NCBI GenBank assembly: GCA_023386815.1 | Contig: JAEWIZ010000022.1 | Span: forward strand, 533,807 to 597,806 | Origin: Bacillota bacterium | Lineage (GTDB): Bacteria > Bacillota > Clostridia > Lachnospirales > Lachnospiraceae | Length of the DNA: 64,000 nucleotides | Direction of reading: 5' to 3' | Made by a program: the position numbers and the translations under genes | Shown here: one piece after another, positions 42,946 through 52,878 of the stretch | How positions within the stretch are numbered: position 1 is the stretch's first letter | How the letters are laid out: each line of letters opens with the position of its first letter | Notes under the pieces: generated by a model | The model's input: only the letters and a program-made list of their open reading frames with translations | Told to the model about the DNA's origin: nothing | Databases searched by the model: none

Positions 42946-44430
42946 CTATTTTGTAGCCAGCTGCATAATTTTCTCTTGCGTAACCTCATCATGTCCTAGA
43001 CATCCGGTAATCTTTCCATCACACATAACATAGATCCGATCACTCATATTTATAATCTCAGGCATTTCAGAGGAGATCATGATAATCGACATCCCCGCCT
43101 TTACCAGTCTATTCATAATTGCATAGATCTCTGATTTTGCACCGACATCCACGCCTCTGGTCGGCTCATCCAGGATCAAAATCTTAGGTGTGGTAGCCAA
43201 CCATCGACCTATCATAATCTTCTGCTGATTGCCTCCGGATAGCTTACCGACTAACTGGCTACTCGAGGGAGTTTTTGTGGACATCATATCAATGTAGGTC
43301 TGGGTAATTTCCTCTTCCTTGTTTTTATCCACAAAGATACATTTGATAAATTCTTTTAGAACCTCTATGGTAGAATTATATTTCACACTCTGAATATGAT
43401 ACAGACCCTCCAACTTACGATCCTCCGGAACCAGGGCGATACCATGACAGATGGCTTCGGCAGGAGATTTCATATGTACTTTTTTACCCTCCAGATAAAT
43501 ATCACCGGTATAATTGTGAGTTAATCCAAAGATACATTTCATAAGTTCACTTCGTCCAGCTCCTACCAAACCGGAAAAACCAAGTATTTCACCTTTTCGT
43601 AATTCAAAACTTGCACCTTTGACCAGGTTATGATCCATTATATTTTCACACTGTATTAAAACTTCATCCTGGTCAGCATAATCTCTTGTATAGTAATTTT
43701 TTAAATCACGCCCCACCATCATGGATATCAGACGATCCTTGGTAGTTTCCTTAACCACCTCAGTTCCAATGTACATACCGTCTCTCATTACCGTAACACG
43801 GTCACAGATTTCTTCCAGCTCACTCATTTTATGGGAAATATATATGATTCCTACCCCTTTGTTGGTAAGTGTCCGCATGGTATCAAATAAAAACTTTATT
43901 TCTTTTTCCGAGATGGACGAGGTTGGTTCATCCATAACCAAGATTTTCGATTGATATGATATGGCTTTTACGATTTCAACCATTTGCTGTTTTGCGATGG
44001 ATAACCTCCCTACTGGAGTTCTGGCATCGATATTCATACCATAAGCATCCAAAAGTTCCTGGGCATCCGCATGCAACTTGGTGCGATTTACAAGCCTTCC
44101 CTTCATCGGTTCCCTGCCCAGGAATATATTCTCTCCTACGGTCATATGGGGAACCAGAACAAGCTCTTGATGGATAATGGATATCCCACACTTTTGTGCA
44201 GAAATGACATCCTTAATCTCAGCCTTCTCACCATCAATAAAGATTTCGCCCTGATCTGCAGTATAAATGCCACCTAAAACCTTAATCAAGGTTGATTTTC
44301 CCGCTCCATTTTCCCCTAGTAATGCATGAACCTCTCCGGCTCTTAGTTCAAAATCCACAGAGTTTAGGGCATATACCCCAGGAAAAGCTTTGTGTATATT
44401 TTTCATTTTTAATAGGACTTTCGTTTCCAA
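42946..44430 (-). CDS. CUT2 (RbsA-type) double ATPase
   Basis: 494 residues with two ATPase halves. First: Walker A GENGAGKSTLIKVLGG near residue 41, signature LSIAKQQMVEI, Walker B ILVMDEPTSSI. Second: degenerate Walker A GLVGAGRSEL, signature LSGGNQQK, Walker B ILILDEPTRGVD. The degenerate second Walker A is normal for the family. Start is TTG after AGGTGATG. Energises the importer. Confidence 0.96.
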   Translation of the reverse strand: METKVLLKMKNIHKAFPGVYALNSVDFELRAGEVHALLGENGAGKSTLIKVLGGIYTADQGEIFIDGEKAEIKDVISAQKCGISIIHQELVLVPHMTVGENIFLGREPMKGRLVNRTKLHADAQELLDAYGMNIDARTPVGRLSIAKQQMVEIVKAISYQSKILVMDEPTSSISEKEIKFLFDTMRTLTNKGVGIIYISHKMSELEEICDRVTVMRDGMYIGTEVVKETTKDRLISMMVGRDLKNYYTRDYADQDEVLIQCENIMDHNLVKGASFELRKGEILGFSGLVGAGRSELMKCIFGLTHNYTGDIYLEGKKVHMKSPAEAICHGIALVPEDRKLEGLYHIQSVKYNSTIEVLKEFIKCIFVDKNKEEEITQTYIDMMSTKTPSSSQLVGKLSGGNQQKIMIGRWLATTPKILILDEPTRGVDVGAKSEIYAIMNRLVKAGMSIIMISSEMPEIINMSDRIYVMCDGKITGCLGHDEVTQEKIMQLATK

Positions 44431-44488
44431 TTCATCACCTGCTTATCTTTTTTTTAAGTTCTATGAATGGATGATACTTTGATAGATC

Positions 44489-44521
44489 AAAGGGGCTTAT
44501 TACCTTGTTATAAGCCCCTTT
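44489..44521 (-). terminator. hairpin between binding-protein and ATPase genes
   Basis: AAAGGGGCTTAT and ATAAGCCCCTTT form a 12-bp stem. The T-run after it is short, so this fits a leaky terminator or mRNA-stabilising hairpin downstream of the binding-protein gene. Confidence 0.7.
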
Positions 44522-44578
44522 GTATATGTATATCTGGTTGTCAATTATCTTGTATTAAAAGCGTTAATGTTATGCCTT

Positions 44579-45595
44579 TTACTGCCAATCGGTTGTTCCA
44601 TATTGTGCCACGTTATCTTTTGTAATCAGGAAGGTCTCAACCGGATAACGATCGTCCACTTTCTCCCCTGCCATATACTTATACATAACTTCAACGGAAA
44701 TCTTAGCGATGTTAATCGGGGATTGTGCTCCGGAGCCCTCAATTAGGGAAGATCCGGATGCTATCTCTTCTTTGATGTCAGGAGAACCGTCAACACCATA
44801 AATTAAGCAATCGGTAAAGCCGGCTGCATTGGCTGCTGCCAAAGCTCCTAGAGCCGTAGGATCATTACCACCAAAGATAGCCACAATATCACTATTAGCC
44901 TGAAGCAGGTCTTCCGCAATGCCCATAGCAACTTCCAAATTTCCTTTTGCATCCTGTTGTCCTACAATTGTAAATCCTTTGTCTTTAATTGCATCTAGAA
45001 ATCCATTAACACGGTCGGTAACTGAGTTCATAGTTGGAGAATCCAAAACGAGAATTGGACCGCCCTCCGGTATTTTCTTTACTAAGTCCTGGCCGCATAC
45101 ATAACCAGCATTGTAGTTATCAGATCCAACATAGGCTTTAACATAGGACAGATCAGCAACTTCCGTATCAAAGTTAATGATTGGAATACCCGCCTCCTTT
45201 AACATATCCAGTGCCGGTAAAATACCTTCTGCTTCTGCAGGGTTAAGGAATATAGCATCAATTCCCTGGGTGATCATATCTTCGATCTGGGTAATCTGAA
45301 GAGATACGTCATTAGCAGGATCGGTAGAAATCAGTTTGTCGCCCTTTGCCTCAACCTCCGCACGGATGGTTTTTTCAAGAATTACAAAGAACGGATTTGT
45401 ACCATCCATACAGGTATAACCAAAGGTATAACCATCTGCCGGTCTCTCCCCCACAGCATCTTTTGCATCTTCAACCACGTTTTGACCAGCAGTCTTCGCT
45501 GTACTTTCTGTAGCGTTACCGGCATCCTTTTTGCAACCGACTAATAAGCCTGCTGACATGGTCAGACATAACAATATACAAACTAGCTTTTTCAT
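44579..45595 (-). CDS. CUT2 (RbsB-type) sugar-binding lipoprotein
   Basis: 338 residues. Lipoprotein signal with lipobox LLVGC near residue 21, then a type 1 periplasmic-binding fold with FGYTCMDGTNPFF, YVGSDNYNAGYVCGQDL, FGGNDPTALGALAAANAAG and YGVDGSPDIKEE. First gene of the importer operon. About 45% of positions look shared with the anchored paralogue at 40796 (by eye), suggesting the same or a related ligand. Confidence 0.93.
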   Translation of the reverse strand: MKKLVCILLCLTMSAGLLVGCKKDAGNATESTAKTAGQNVVEDAKDAVGERPADGYTFGYTCMDGTNPFFVILEKTIRAEVEAKGDKLISTDPANDVSLQITQIEDMITQGIDAIFLNPAEAEGILPALDMLKEAGIPIINFDTEVADLSYVKAYVGSDNYNAGYVCGQDLVKKIPEGGPILVLDSPTMNSVTDRVNGFLDAIKDKGFTIVGQQDAKGNLEVAMGIAEDLLQANSDIVAIFGGNDPTALGALAAANAAGFTDCLIYGVDGSPDIKEEIASGSSLIEGSGAQSPINIAKISVEVMYKYMAGEKVDDRYPVETFLITKDNVAQYGTTDWQ

Positions 45596-45755
45596 TTCCT
45601 TACCTCCTTAAGATTGTCTTTACGTAATTATCATATAAAATTCTTATTCAATTCACACCTGCTATTTGTAACCTAATTTTTATGACATTTGTAATATTTT
45701 CATATGATTTTTTAATTTATGCTAAAATTAGATCTATCTATAAGTGTGGAATAAA

Positions 45756-45801
45756 AAAAGAATTCTTGTATGGAACATTACTACTCCATCAGAATTCTTT
45801 T
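45756..45801 (-). terminator. terminator of the second CUT1 operon
   Basis: AAAAGAATTCT and AGAATTCTTTT with an inner ATGGA/TCCAT stem; on the minus strand TTTTTTT follows. Confidence 0.85.
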
Positions 45802-45880
45802 GTTCATTTCGGTCAATTCCTCTGACCATGACATTAACACTACTATACTCCGTATTTTATTCAAAAGACTTGATCCGCGC

Positions 45881-46705
45881 TCAACCCTTTACAGCGCCAG
45901 CAATTAAGCTTTCCTGTACCTGATTGCTGAAAAAGAAATAAACTACGATTGTGGGAAGCGTTGCAATCACCATACCTGCTCCAACCAGCCCCCAATCCGT
46001 TGTATACTGTCCTGCAAAGGACATGATTCCTACCGGTAGTGTTCGAAACTTATCACTGTCTACCAAAGTGTTAGCAAACATAAGCTCATTCCAGGAACCC
46101 AGAAAGGTGAAAATAGATGCAGTAGCCAGTGACGGCTTGATCATGGGCATCATTATGGTTATAAAACATTTCATAATTCCGCAGCCGTCCATATAAGCGG
46201 CTTCCTCCATTTCTCTGGGAATACCTTTATAAAAACCGGTTAAAATCATTACACTCATTGGGATGCCAAAAGCAATATAGGGAATCAAAAGTCCCAGATA
46301 TCCTCCTTTTAATCCTATCTTATCCAGCACCTGAAATAAGGGGAGTAAGGCTGCCTGTGTCGGAACCATAATCCCAAGGGCAAATACGGAAAACACAAGA
46401 TCCTTCTGTTTCCATTTCATTCTTGCAATTGCATAGGCTGCCATAGCTGTAACAATGCCGACAATAATCACGGTTAAGCCGGAGTAAATAACGGAGTTGA
46501 TAAAATATCGAATAATACCTCCATCGTTCAAAGCAGTTGTATAGTTCACAAAGCGCCAATACTTTGGTAATCCCATAACATTTTCACCAAAAATTTCACT
46601 GTTTGACTTCAAGGAGAAGGTTATCAGCCAATATAAGGGGAATATTTGAAGAAATGCAATCATCAGCAGTATGGCAAAGAGTATATTTTTCTTTAATTTT
46701 TTCAT
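45881..46705 (-). CDS. CUT1 sugar permease (MalG type)
   Basis: 274 residues, six membrane helices, EAA loop EEAAYMDGCGIMKCFITIMMP near residue 172, and IAGAVKG tail. Last gene of the second CUT1 locus. Works with the MalF-type partner 41 bases upstream; again no ATPase gene nearby. Confidence 0.92.
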   Translation of the reverse strand: MKKLKKNILFAILLMIAFLQIFPLYWLITFSLKSNSEIFGENVMGLPKYWRFVNYTTALNDGGIIRYFINSVIYSGLTVIIVGIVTAMAAYAIARMKWKQKDLVFSVFALGIMVPTQAALLPLFQVLDKIGLKGGYLGLLIPYIAFGIPMSVMILTGFYKGIPREMEEAAYMDGCGIMKCFITIMMPMIKPSLATASIFTFLGSWNELMFANTLVDSDKFRTLPVGIMSFAGQYTTDWGLVGAGMVIATLPTIVVYFFFSNQVQESLIAGAVKG

Positions 46706-46746
46706 GTTTTTTCTCCAATCCTGCGCATGTCTAATGCGTATTACAT

Positions 46747-47640
46747 CTATACAATCGAAGCATTTTCTTCTGAGCGCTTAAATAATTTGCCGATGACAAG
46801 ACTAAATAGAAGGCATTCAATTACAATAAAGAAAGCCTGTGCACTTCCGTAACCATACAGTCCCTTACGAAACAAATTACTGTACATCAGGGTCGCTGGA
46901 ACCTCACTGGCATGGTTTGGTCCGCCACTGGTCATTACATAAATCAGGTCAAAGGCTCTAAGGGAGCCAGTCAAGGAGAAAATCAGGCAGGTCTTGATAA
47001 CCGACGACAGCAAGGGAATTGTAATTTGAAAGGTTGTTTTCAGCTTGGAGGCACCGTCAATTTGAGCCGCTTCGTAATAGTCGGTAGAGATAGACTTGAT
47101 ACCAGCATAAAAAATCAGCATATGATAACCAATGTATTGCCATACTGCCGGTACTAAAGTCGTGAAAAAAGCCGTTCCTGGATTGGACAGCCAGGAGTAA
47201 TCAAAATCTTTATCTCCAAAGGCACGGATTATGATATTCAGAAGACCATAATCACTTTTGAAGATTTTCATCCACAATTGACCGATTACCATACTGGAAA
47301 TAACCACCGGTATAAAATAAACGGTTCGAAAGAATTTCTCTCCCCTAACTCCTCTTGACAGAATCAGCGCCAAAAGAAAGGAAAGCGGTAGTTGTACAAC
47401 GATTGATACTGCCGCAAGGATTAACGAATTTTTTATTGCATCTGGAAAATAGCGATCCTGTGTAAACAGCTCTATGTAGTTTCTTATTCCCAAAAAACTC
47501 ATTTTACCGATCCCGTTATAATCAAAAAGGCTATAAAAACCTGTAATAAAGAGCGGAATAATGATAAAACCCAGGAAAAGAAACAGAGCCGGTAAAACAA
47601 ATATTGCGATATGCGATTTTTTGCTAAGTAATTTATCCAT
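46747..47640 (-). CDS. CUT1 sugar permease (MalF type)
   Basis: 297 residues, six membrane helices, IAIFVLPALFLFLGFIIIP signature helix and EAA loop YEAAQIDGASKLKTTFQITIP near residue 200. It lies 151 bases after the binding-protein gene, across an imperfect hairpin. Confidence 0.92.
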   Translation of the reverse strand: MDKLLSKKSHIAIFVLPALFLFLGFIIIPLFITGFYSLFDYNGIGKMSFLGIRNYIELFTQDRYFPDAIKNSLILAAVSIVVQLPLSFLLALILSRGVRGEKFFRTVYFIPVVISSMVIGQLWMKIFKSDYGLLNIIIRAFGDKDFDYSWLSNPGTAFFTTLVPAVWQYIGYHMLIFYAGIKSISTDYYEAAQIDGASKLKTTFQITIPLLSSVIKTCLIFSLTGSLRAFDLIYVMTSGGPNHASEVPATLMYSNLFRKGLYGYGSAQAFFIVIECLLFSLVIGKLFKRSEENASIV

Positions 47641-47724
47641 GTTGAAGCCTCCTATGTTGCTTTTACTGTTCGATGACTCACCGATAGCAAATGACCTTTT
47701 AAGGGATTGTCTTTCTCTAAAATC

Positions 47725-47760
47725 ATAGGGACTATCACTGATTATAGCGATAATCCCTAT
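47725..47760 (-). terminator. hairpin between binding-protein and permease genes
   Basis: ATAGGGACTATC pairs with GATAATCCCTAT (one mismatch). It stands in the same position as the 8513-8597 stem-loop of the other CUT1 locus, but has no clear T-run. Confidence 0.55.
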
Positions 47761-47791
47761 CCGATTAACAATAGAACCCGTAGCTGCTAGC

Positions 47792-49147
47792 TTATTTATT
47801 GATTGCGGCTTCCTGTTCTGCTATAAAATCTTCTGTATTTGCACCTGCTGCAAATAAAGTCTGGCATTGCTCATTGTGAATCGTTGCCGGTTCACTGTCT
47901 AAGGAAGTATCCCAAGCAAGTACACTGGTCTTGCTTGCAGCTAATAAATCCTTAATCTGGATGAACAGAGGGTTTAATCTGCTTTCATCAAAGCTTCCGC
48001 TCCAGCCAGAGAATCCGGTGCCGGATTCATACGCTGCCTGACCCATCTTTTCGTTCATATAGATGGCGAATTCCGCTGCCTGAGCCGGATATTTGCATTC
48101 CTTATTTACCCAGAAGGACTCGATGAAACCACCGCAATAATCCGTATCTGCTCCTTTACCGGTAACCATTGGAAGCTTGCAGGCAACTACGGTAGAAGGA
48201 TCAATGGTTGCTGTATCATCGGTATACACCTGGTTTGCGAACCAGCTGCCCATAATACGAATTGCTGCCTTACCGGTAATGAACTGGCTGTTAGCGTCAT
48301 CATTACCGATTTCAAGCGGATTGCTTCCGAAAGCGCCGCCGTTGTAAAGCTCTACCACCTTATCAGCCGCATCCTTATAACCTGCTGCCGAGAAAGGAGT
48401 CTCACCCTTTAACATAGCGTTAATGCCGTCGGCACCTACTTCTCTTAATGCCAATGCCTGATATATGAAAGCTGCATTCCAGCCATCCTTAGCACCAGCA
48501 GCAATCGGTGTAACACCGTCCAAAGCAGAAAGCTTTTGTACTGCGGTTAAAAGCTCATCATAGGTAGTAGGAATATCAGCTCCAGCCTGATCAAATAGTG
48601 CCTTGTTGCAATACATGGTCATGTACCAGGAAAACATGGGCGCAGAGTAGGTTTTTCCATTGTATGTAAAAGCTCCCAAATCACCAGTTATTTTTCCTTT
48701 TATTTCATCGGTAAGATATTCATCCAGGCTCAGTAATTTGTCTGCTTCCACAAGCTTCTTTGCTGTGCCTGCTCCCCAGTAATAGAATACGTCAATACCG
48801 CTTGCTTTTCCTGCAAACTCAGCAGAGATTTTTGTTTTATAAGCTTCTGTATCAAGTGTTTCCGTATTAATTTTAACATTTGGATGGGATGCTTCGTATT
48901 CCGCAACCGCTGTATCATAGCATTTCTTTAATTCATTGGTATCATTTGACCATTGATGCCAAACATTTAAGGTGATCTGTTCCTCGGAGCTTTCGGCATC
49001 TGCCTCAGTTGCATCCTCAGCTACGGCTGTAGGATCTGCCACATCGGTTGTCCCGGTTTCTTGATCCTCTTTGTTGCTGCTGCAAGCGGTTAAAGAAAAC
49101 AGCATAAGGAAAGTAAGTACGATGGAAACTAATTTTTTCACTTTCAT
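47792..49147 (-). CDS. CUT1 sugar-binding lipoprotein
   Basis: 451 residues. Signal peptide with lipobox LTAC near residue 22, an acidic and serine-rich linker (about 23-55), then a family 1 binding fold (ITLNVWHQWSNDTNELKKCYD, KAAIRIMGSWFANQV, GGFIESFWVNKE). Probably binds beta-gluco-oligosaccharides, given the GH94 gene in the locus. It follows a 288-base leader region after the response-regulator gene. Confidence 0.92.
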   Translation of the reverse strand: MKVKKLVSIVLTFLMLFSLTACSSNKEDQETGTTDVADPTAVAEDATEADAESSEEQITLNVWHQWSNDTNELKKCYDTAVAEYEASHPNVKINTETLDTEAYKTKISAEFAGKASGIDVFYYWGAGTAKKLVEADKLLSLDEYLTDEIKGKITGDLGAFTYNGKTYSAPMFSWYMTMYCNKALFDQAGADIPTTYDELLTAVQKLSALDGVTPIAAGAKDGWNAAFIYQALALREVGADGINAMLKGETPFSAAGYKDAADKVVELYNGGAFGSNPLEIGNDDANSQFITGKAAIRIMGSWFANQVYTDDTATIDPSTVVACKLPMVTGKGADTDYCGGFIESFWVNKECKYPAQAAEFAIYMNEKMGQAAYESGTGFSGWSGSFDESRLNPLFIQIKDLLAASKTSVLAWDTSLDSEPATIHNEQCQTLFAAGANTEDFIAEQEAAINK

Positions 49148-49233
49148 AATCCTCCTTTTTTATAAATACATTTCTTTTTGAATTTAGCATGCTTTATTCA
49201 TTGAACTTAGTATATAATAGATGCATTTTGGAC

Positions 49234-49380
49234 TCAATTTAATATTTTGAGTGAAAAGGTAATTATTTTTACTTTTAACTTAGTCCCCTTCTTATCTATG
49301 AGTAACAGGAGAATCAAAACATGTCCACGCTTCTGATACACAGCTTGAAAACGCTGTGCACCCCTCAATTCCAATATCAT
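49234..49380 (-). other. leader region before binding-protein gene, with a possible small ORF
   Basis: The gap from 49148 to 49435 holds the probable promoter of the binding-protein gene. On the minus strand a 48-codon frame starts ATG after GGGAGG and ends TGA before that gene. A 10-bp inverted repeat, ACGCTGTGCA (49351) / TGCACAGCGT (49422), surrounds its start. No homology is recognised; coding is doubtful. Confidence 0.25.
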
Positions 49381-49435
49381 ATCTACAGCCTCCCGCAGAT
49401 GTGTTTCTGGCATTGAAAATTTGCACAGCGTCTTT

Positions 49436-51019
49436 TTAATTTTGAGGCTTCCGGTATTCCTTTACCGTAACTCCTACCTGCTTTTTAAAGCAGATGCTAA
49501 AGTAATGCGGATCCTTGATCCCTATCTTTTCTGCTACCTCATATACTTTCATATCCGTTGTATTCAGTAAATGAATGCTCTCTTCAATTCTCTTTTTCAA
49601 GATAAACTCGATCAGTGATTCTTTCATCTCCTGCTTAAATAAACGGCTTAAATAAGAATCATTCGTATATATCTTGGAGGCAACCATCGACAGGCTTAGC
49701 TCCGGATCATATAAATGCTCATGAATTACCTCAAGTGCCTGCTCTACCACATATTTCCCCTTCTTAGGCCTGATAGATCTATGATATTCCATGATTGCAG
49801 ATAAGGATTTGCTAATCACTTCTCGCATATCTTGTAAGGACTGAATATTATCAATCTGTTCAGAATAGTTCTTAAGACTCTCCAAATCTGACAAAGACTT
49901 ACCGCTTTTATGAAGCGTCAGCTCTCCCTTGGTCAGTATATTTACCGTCATAAATTTTAACCATTGCAAATCCCGGTTGTGTGCTTCCTGAATATGAATC
50001 ATATACCGATTAACATAACTATCAACCTTCGAATCCAAACAGTTTTTCACCGCAAAAATAAAATCATCCCAGTCGATATCTGTAAGATTAATCGTCTTTT
50101 TGTATTTTAAATAGTCCTCATAGGTAATACACTGGTTTTGACCCATAATAATTCTGGTGCTTAAGGCCTTCTCCGCTTCCCGGTAAGCTTTGCTTATTCC
50201 TTCAAAGCCGGTATGTATGTTACTAATGCCAATATTCACCGATACACAGAGCCTTTCATTCATCTCCATTTGTAAAAACTCTAAAGGATACCGAAGCTGC
50301 TCATAATCCACCGCTGAAAAATAAGCAATTATATTTCCTAGATAATGAACAAAAGCCACCACCGGTTCAGGCTTCATTTCTTTCACCATAGCTAATATCT
50401 GCTCACTTATGTTCCCTGACTTATCCTCCTTTTCCAACTTATTGTCGGTATTGATATTACAGCATAAGCAGTTTTTGGCAACACTCTGGCATTCATATAG
50501 ATTCAGCTTATTTATCGCTTCCTGTTTATAAACACGATTTTCAACTAAACGTTGCAGGAAGCTCTCTTTTAAAATATTTCGGTTGAGGTATAATGACTCC
50601 TTTAATTGCTTTAATTCCTTCTTTTCTTCTTCCACTCTCTGAATTTCATCCTTCAGCTTCATCACCACAGCAGATAAATCTGTAATACTGATTGGCTTTA
50701 ATAAAAAGTCCTCCACTCCAAGCTTTACTGCTTGTCTGGCATATTCAAAATCACGATATCCGGTAATAATCACATACCTGATATTGCTGTCCTTAAATTC
50801 CTTTAACGCAGAACTAACGAACTGAAGGCCGTTCATATTAGGCATATTAATATCCGTAATGACAATATGAGGCCTGCATATCCGCATACACTCCAGTGCT
50901 TCCTGCCCGGAGGCCGCTTCCCCGATAATCTCAAAGCCATTTTCTTCCCAAGGAAAGCCCTTTCGAATTAAGACTCGTTCCAATTTCTCATCATCTAGTA
51001 TCAGAACCCTAATTGCCAT
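49436..51019 (-). CDS. YesN-type response regulator with AraC output domain
   Basis: About 527 residues: receiver domain (ILDDEKLERVL, HIVITDINMPNMNG near 55), a long middle region and a C-terminal double AraC helix-turn-helix (SYLSRLFKQEMKESLIEFI, YFSICFKKQVGVTVKEY). Start at 51019 is nine bases after AAGGGG; an ATG three codons upstream lacks spacing. Overlaps the kinase gene by 11 bases. Confidence 0.92.
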   Translation of the reverse strand: MAIRVLILDDEKLERVLIRKGFPWEENGFEIIGEAASGQEALECMRICRPHIVITDINMPNMNGLQFVSSALKEFKDSNIRYVIITGYRDFEYARQAVKLGVEDFLLKPISITDLSAVVMKLKDEIQRVEEEKKELKQLKESLYLNRNILKESFLQRLVENRVYKQEAINKLNLYECQSVAKNCLCCNINTDNKLEKEDKSGNISEQILAMVKEMKPEPVVAFVHYLGNIIAYFSAVDYEQLRYPLEFLQMEMNERLCVSVNIGISNIHTGFEGISKAYREAEKALSTRIIMGQNQCITYEDYLKYKKTINLTDIDWDDFIFAVKNCLDSKVDSYVNRYMIHIQEAHNRDLQWLKFMTVNILTKGELTLHKSGKSLSDLESLKNYSEQIDNIQSLQDMREVISKSLSAIMEYHRSIRPKKGKYVVEQALEVIHEHLYDPELSLSMVASKIYTNDSYLSRLFKQEMKESLIEFILKKRIEESIHLLNTTDMKVYEVAEKIGIKDPHYFSICFKKQVGVTVKEYRKPQN

Positions 51020-52793
51020 TTTGCTCATCCCCTTTAATCACCTTTAGCCGAAGTGTTATTTCGGTTCCTGAACCAATTTCACTGGTAACAGTAACCGGAG
51101 ATTCCATATCATAATATAAGGAAATACGTTGAATTAAACTATATAGGCCAAAGCCGGATTTATTAGTCCTGGTTTTACCGGATAGTACCTTTTTGATTCT
51201 ATCCTCACTCATTCCCTTGCCGTCATCACTGATAATAAAAATAATTTCATCCTCATCCAAGTACCCTTTTAAATAGATATTACCTTCCCTTTCCCGTCCC
51301 TTAATCCCATGATATACAGCGTTTTCAACCACGGGCTGTAAGATTAATTTAAGCATCCTAAGGGGCAGAATTCTTTCTTCTATATCGTAATGCATATGAA
51401 TCATGTTATCGTATCTGATATTTAATATAGTGATATAGCTTTTGATGCATTCGATTTCATCCAATACTGCAACTTCATCCTGCCCGCTGTTTAAACTGTT
51501 TCGATAGAAATTACCCAGAGCCTGTATGAGGTTGAAGCAGTTTTCATGATCCTTAGTGAGGGCGAGAGCCGAAGCCGCGTCCAAGGTGTTATAAAGAAAA
51601 TGAGGTTTAATCTGAGCATGAATAAGATCCAGCTCATTCTTCATAATAATCTTCTCTTCCTTCTTAATCTTTTCAATCAACTCCTGAAGAGAATAAATCA
51701 TATGGTTAAATACCTTCTTCAGGGAGACAATCTCATTATCATAGCCTGGCTCAATCGTCATCGGAACAAACTCTCCTACTTCAATCATCTGCATATGCTT
51801 TTGAACCTTTGTGAGCGGTGAAAAGATAAATCTAGTCAATATAATAGCACAGGCAATAATAATAAATAAATTAAAGGCAAAGAAAGAAATTAAGATTGAT
51901 TTATAGGTATTACTCAGTACATTCTTTCCATTGATATTCATGATACCGATCAGACGCCAGTCCTGAATCTCCAAATCTCTCTGAACCAGCATAGCTTCGG
52001 CATTTTGATAGCTGATCGACTGATAGCTTTGCTCCGAGCTTATCTTTCCCTGCAAAAGCTTCCCAATCTCATCGGCATTTTGAGAGGGTGGAATAATAAA
52101 ATCCCCTTTGGAATCTACAATACAAAAGGTCGAATAATCCTTCTCGGTCACTTCATTGAAATATTTCTGAATGGCAGACTCATCTATGACAATCATGAGT
52201 GTTGCCAGATATTTGTATGTATTTTTGTCCGCTACCTCTCTGATATAGGTTATATAGTTTGCATCCGGTCTGCTTGGATAGCTGATAATATCCTCGCTCT
52301 TATGAATAAAAAAACCGTCGCCTCCTGAATCTAGCAGCTGCTGATACCAGTCCGTATCACGATAGCTCCTATTATTAATAATAATTGGTCCTACCTTATA
52401 GGATTTGTAGCAGCTATCATATGCGTCTATCACAACGACACTGAAGATATATTCTCCGGATAGAATCATATTCGACAGGGAGTTTTGTATCGTCAGCAAA
52501 GTAGCCGCATTGATATCTTTTTCCTGGATGGAGGATAATTTACGCTGGATATCACTATCAAAATATATCATATTGGAAAATTGGGTAACGTTATTAAAGA
52601 TCAGATCAAGATTACCCTTCAGGGCATTAATGGTCTGAAGGCCGGCTTCACCTACTTCCTTCTCTGTGTTTTCCTTATAAATAACGTATATGGTGGAAAA
52701 CCCGATGATAAAAGAAAGTACAAACAGAGTAAAGTAAATGACGATTATCTTAGTTTTTATTTTAATTCCCTGAAAAATACGGATTACGCTCAA
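51009..52793 (-). CDS. YesM-type sensor histidine kinase
   Basis: About 594 residues: membrane helix (about 14-36), a large outside Cache-like sensor region, second helix (about 296-318), HAMP, phosphoacceptor HAQIKPHFLYNTLDAA, N-box PVVENAVYHGI and DDGKGMS. I place the start at a TTG at 52793 because GAGGTG stands six bases before it; an ATG at 52835 would add 14 residues with no ribosome site. Partner of the following regulator. Confidence 0.88.
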   Translation of the reverse strand: MSVIRIFQGIKIKTKIIVIYFTLFVLSFIIGFSTIYVIYKENTEKEVGEAGLQTINALKGNLDLIFNNVTQFSNMIYFDSDIQRKLSSIQEKDINAATLLTIQNSLSNMILSGEYIFSVVVIDAYDSCYKSYKVGPIIINNRSYRDTDWYQQLLDSGGDGFFIHKSEDIISYPSRPDANYITYIREVADKNTYKYLATLMIVIDESAIQKYFNEVTEKDYSTFCIVDSKGDFIIPPSQNADEIGKLLQGKISSEQSYQSISYQNAEAMLVQRDLEIQDWRLIGIMNINGKNVLSNTYKSILISFFAFNLFIIIACAIILTRFIFSPLTKVQKHMQMIEVGEFVPMTIEPGYDNEIVSLKKVFNHMIYSLQELIEKIKKEEKIIMKNELDLIHAQIKPHFLYNTLDAASALALTKDHENCFNLIQALGNFYRNSLNSGQDEVAVLDEIECIKSYITILNIRYDNMIHMHYDIEERILPLRMLKLILQPVVENAVYHGIKGREREGNIYLKGYLDEDEIIFIISDDGKGMSEDRIKKVLSGKTRTNKSGFGLYSLIQRISLYYDMESPVTVTSEIGSGTEITLRLKVIKGDEQNGN

Positions 52794-52878
52794 TTCTATC
52801 ACCTCACTGATAGATGCTCTTTGTATAAAACGCACAATATATGCTCTAATTATCTTGAGAAATTCATCTATTTTCTTA

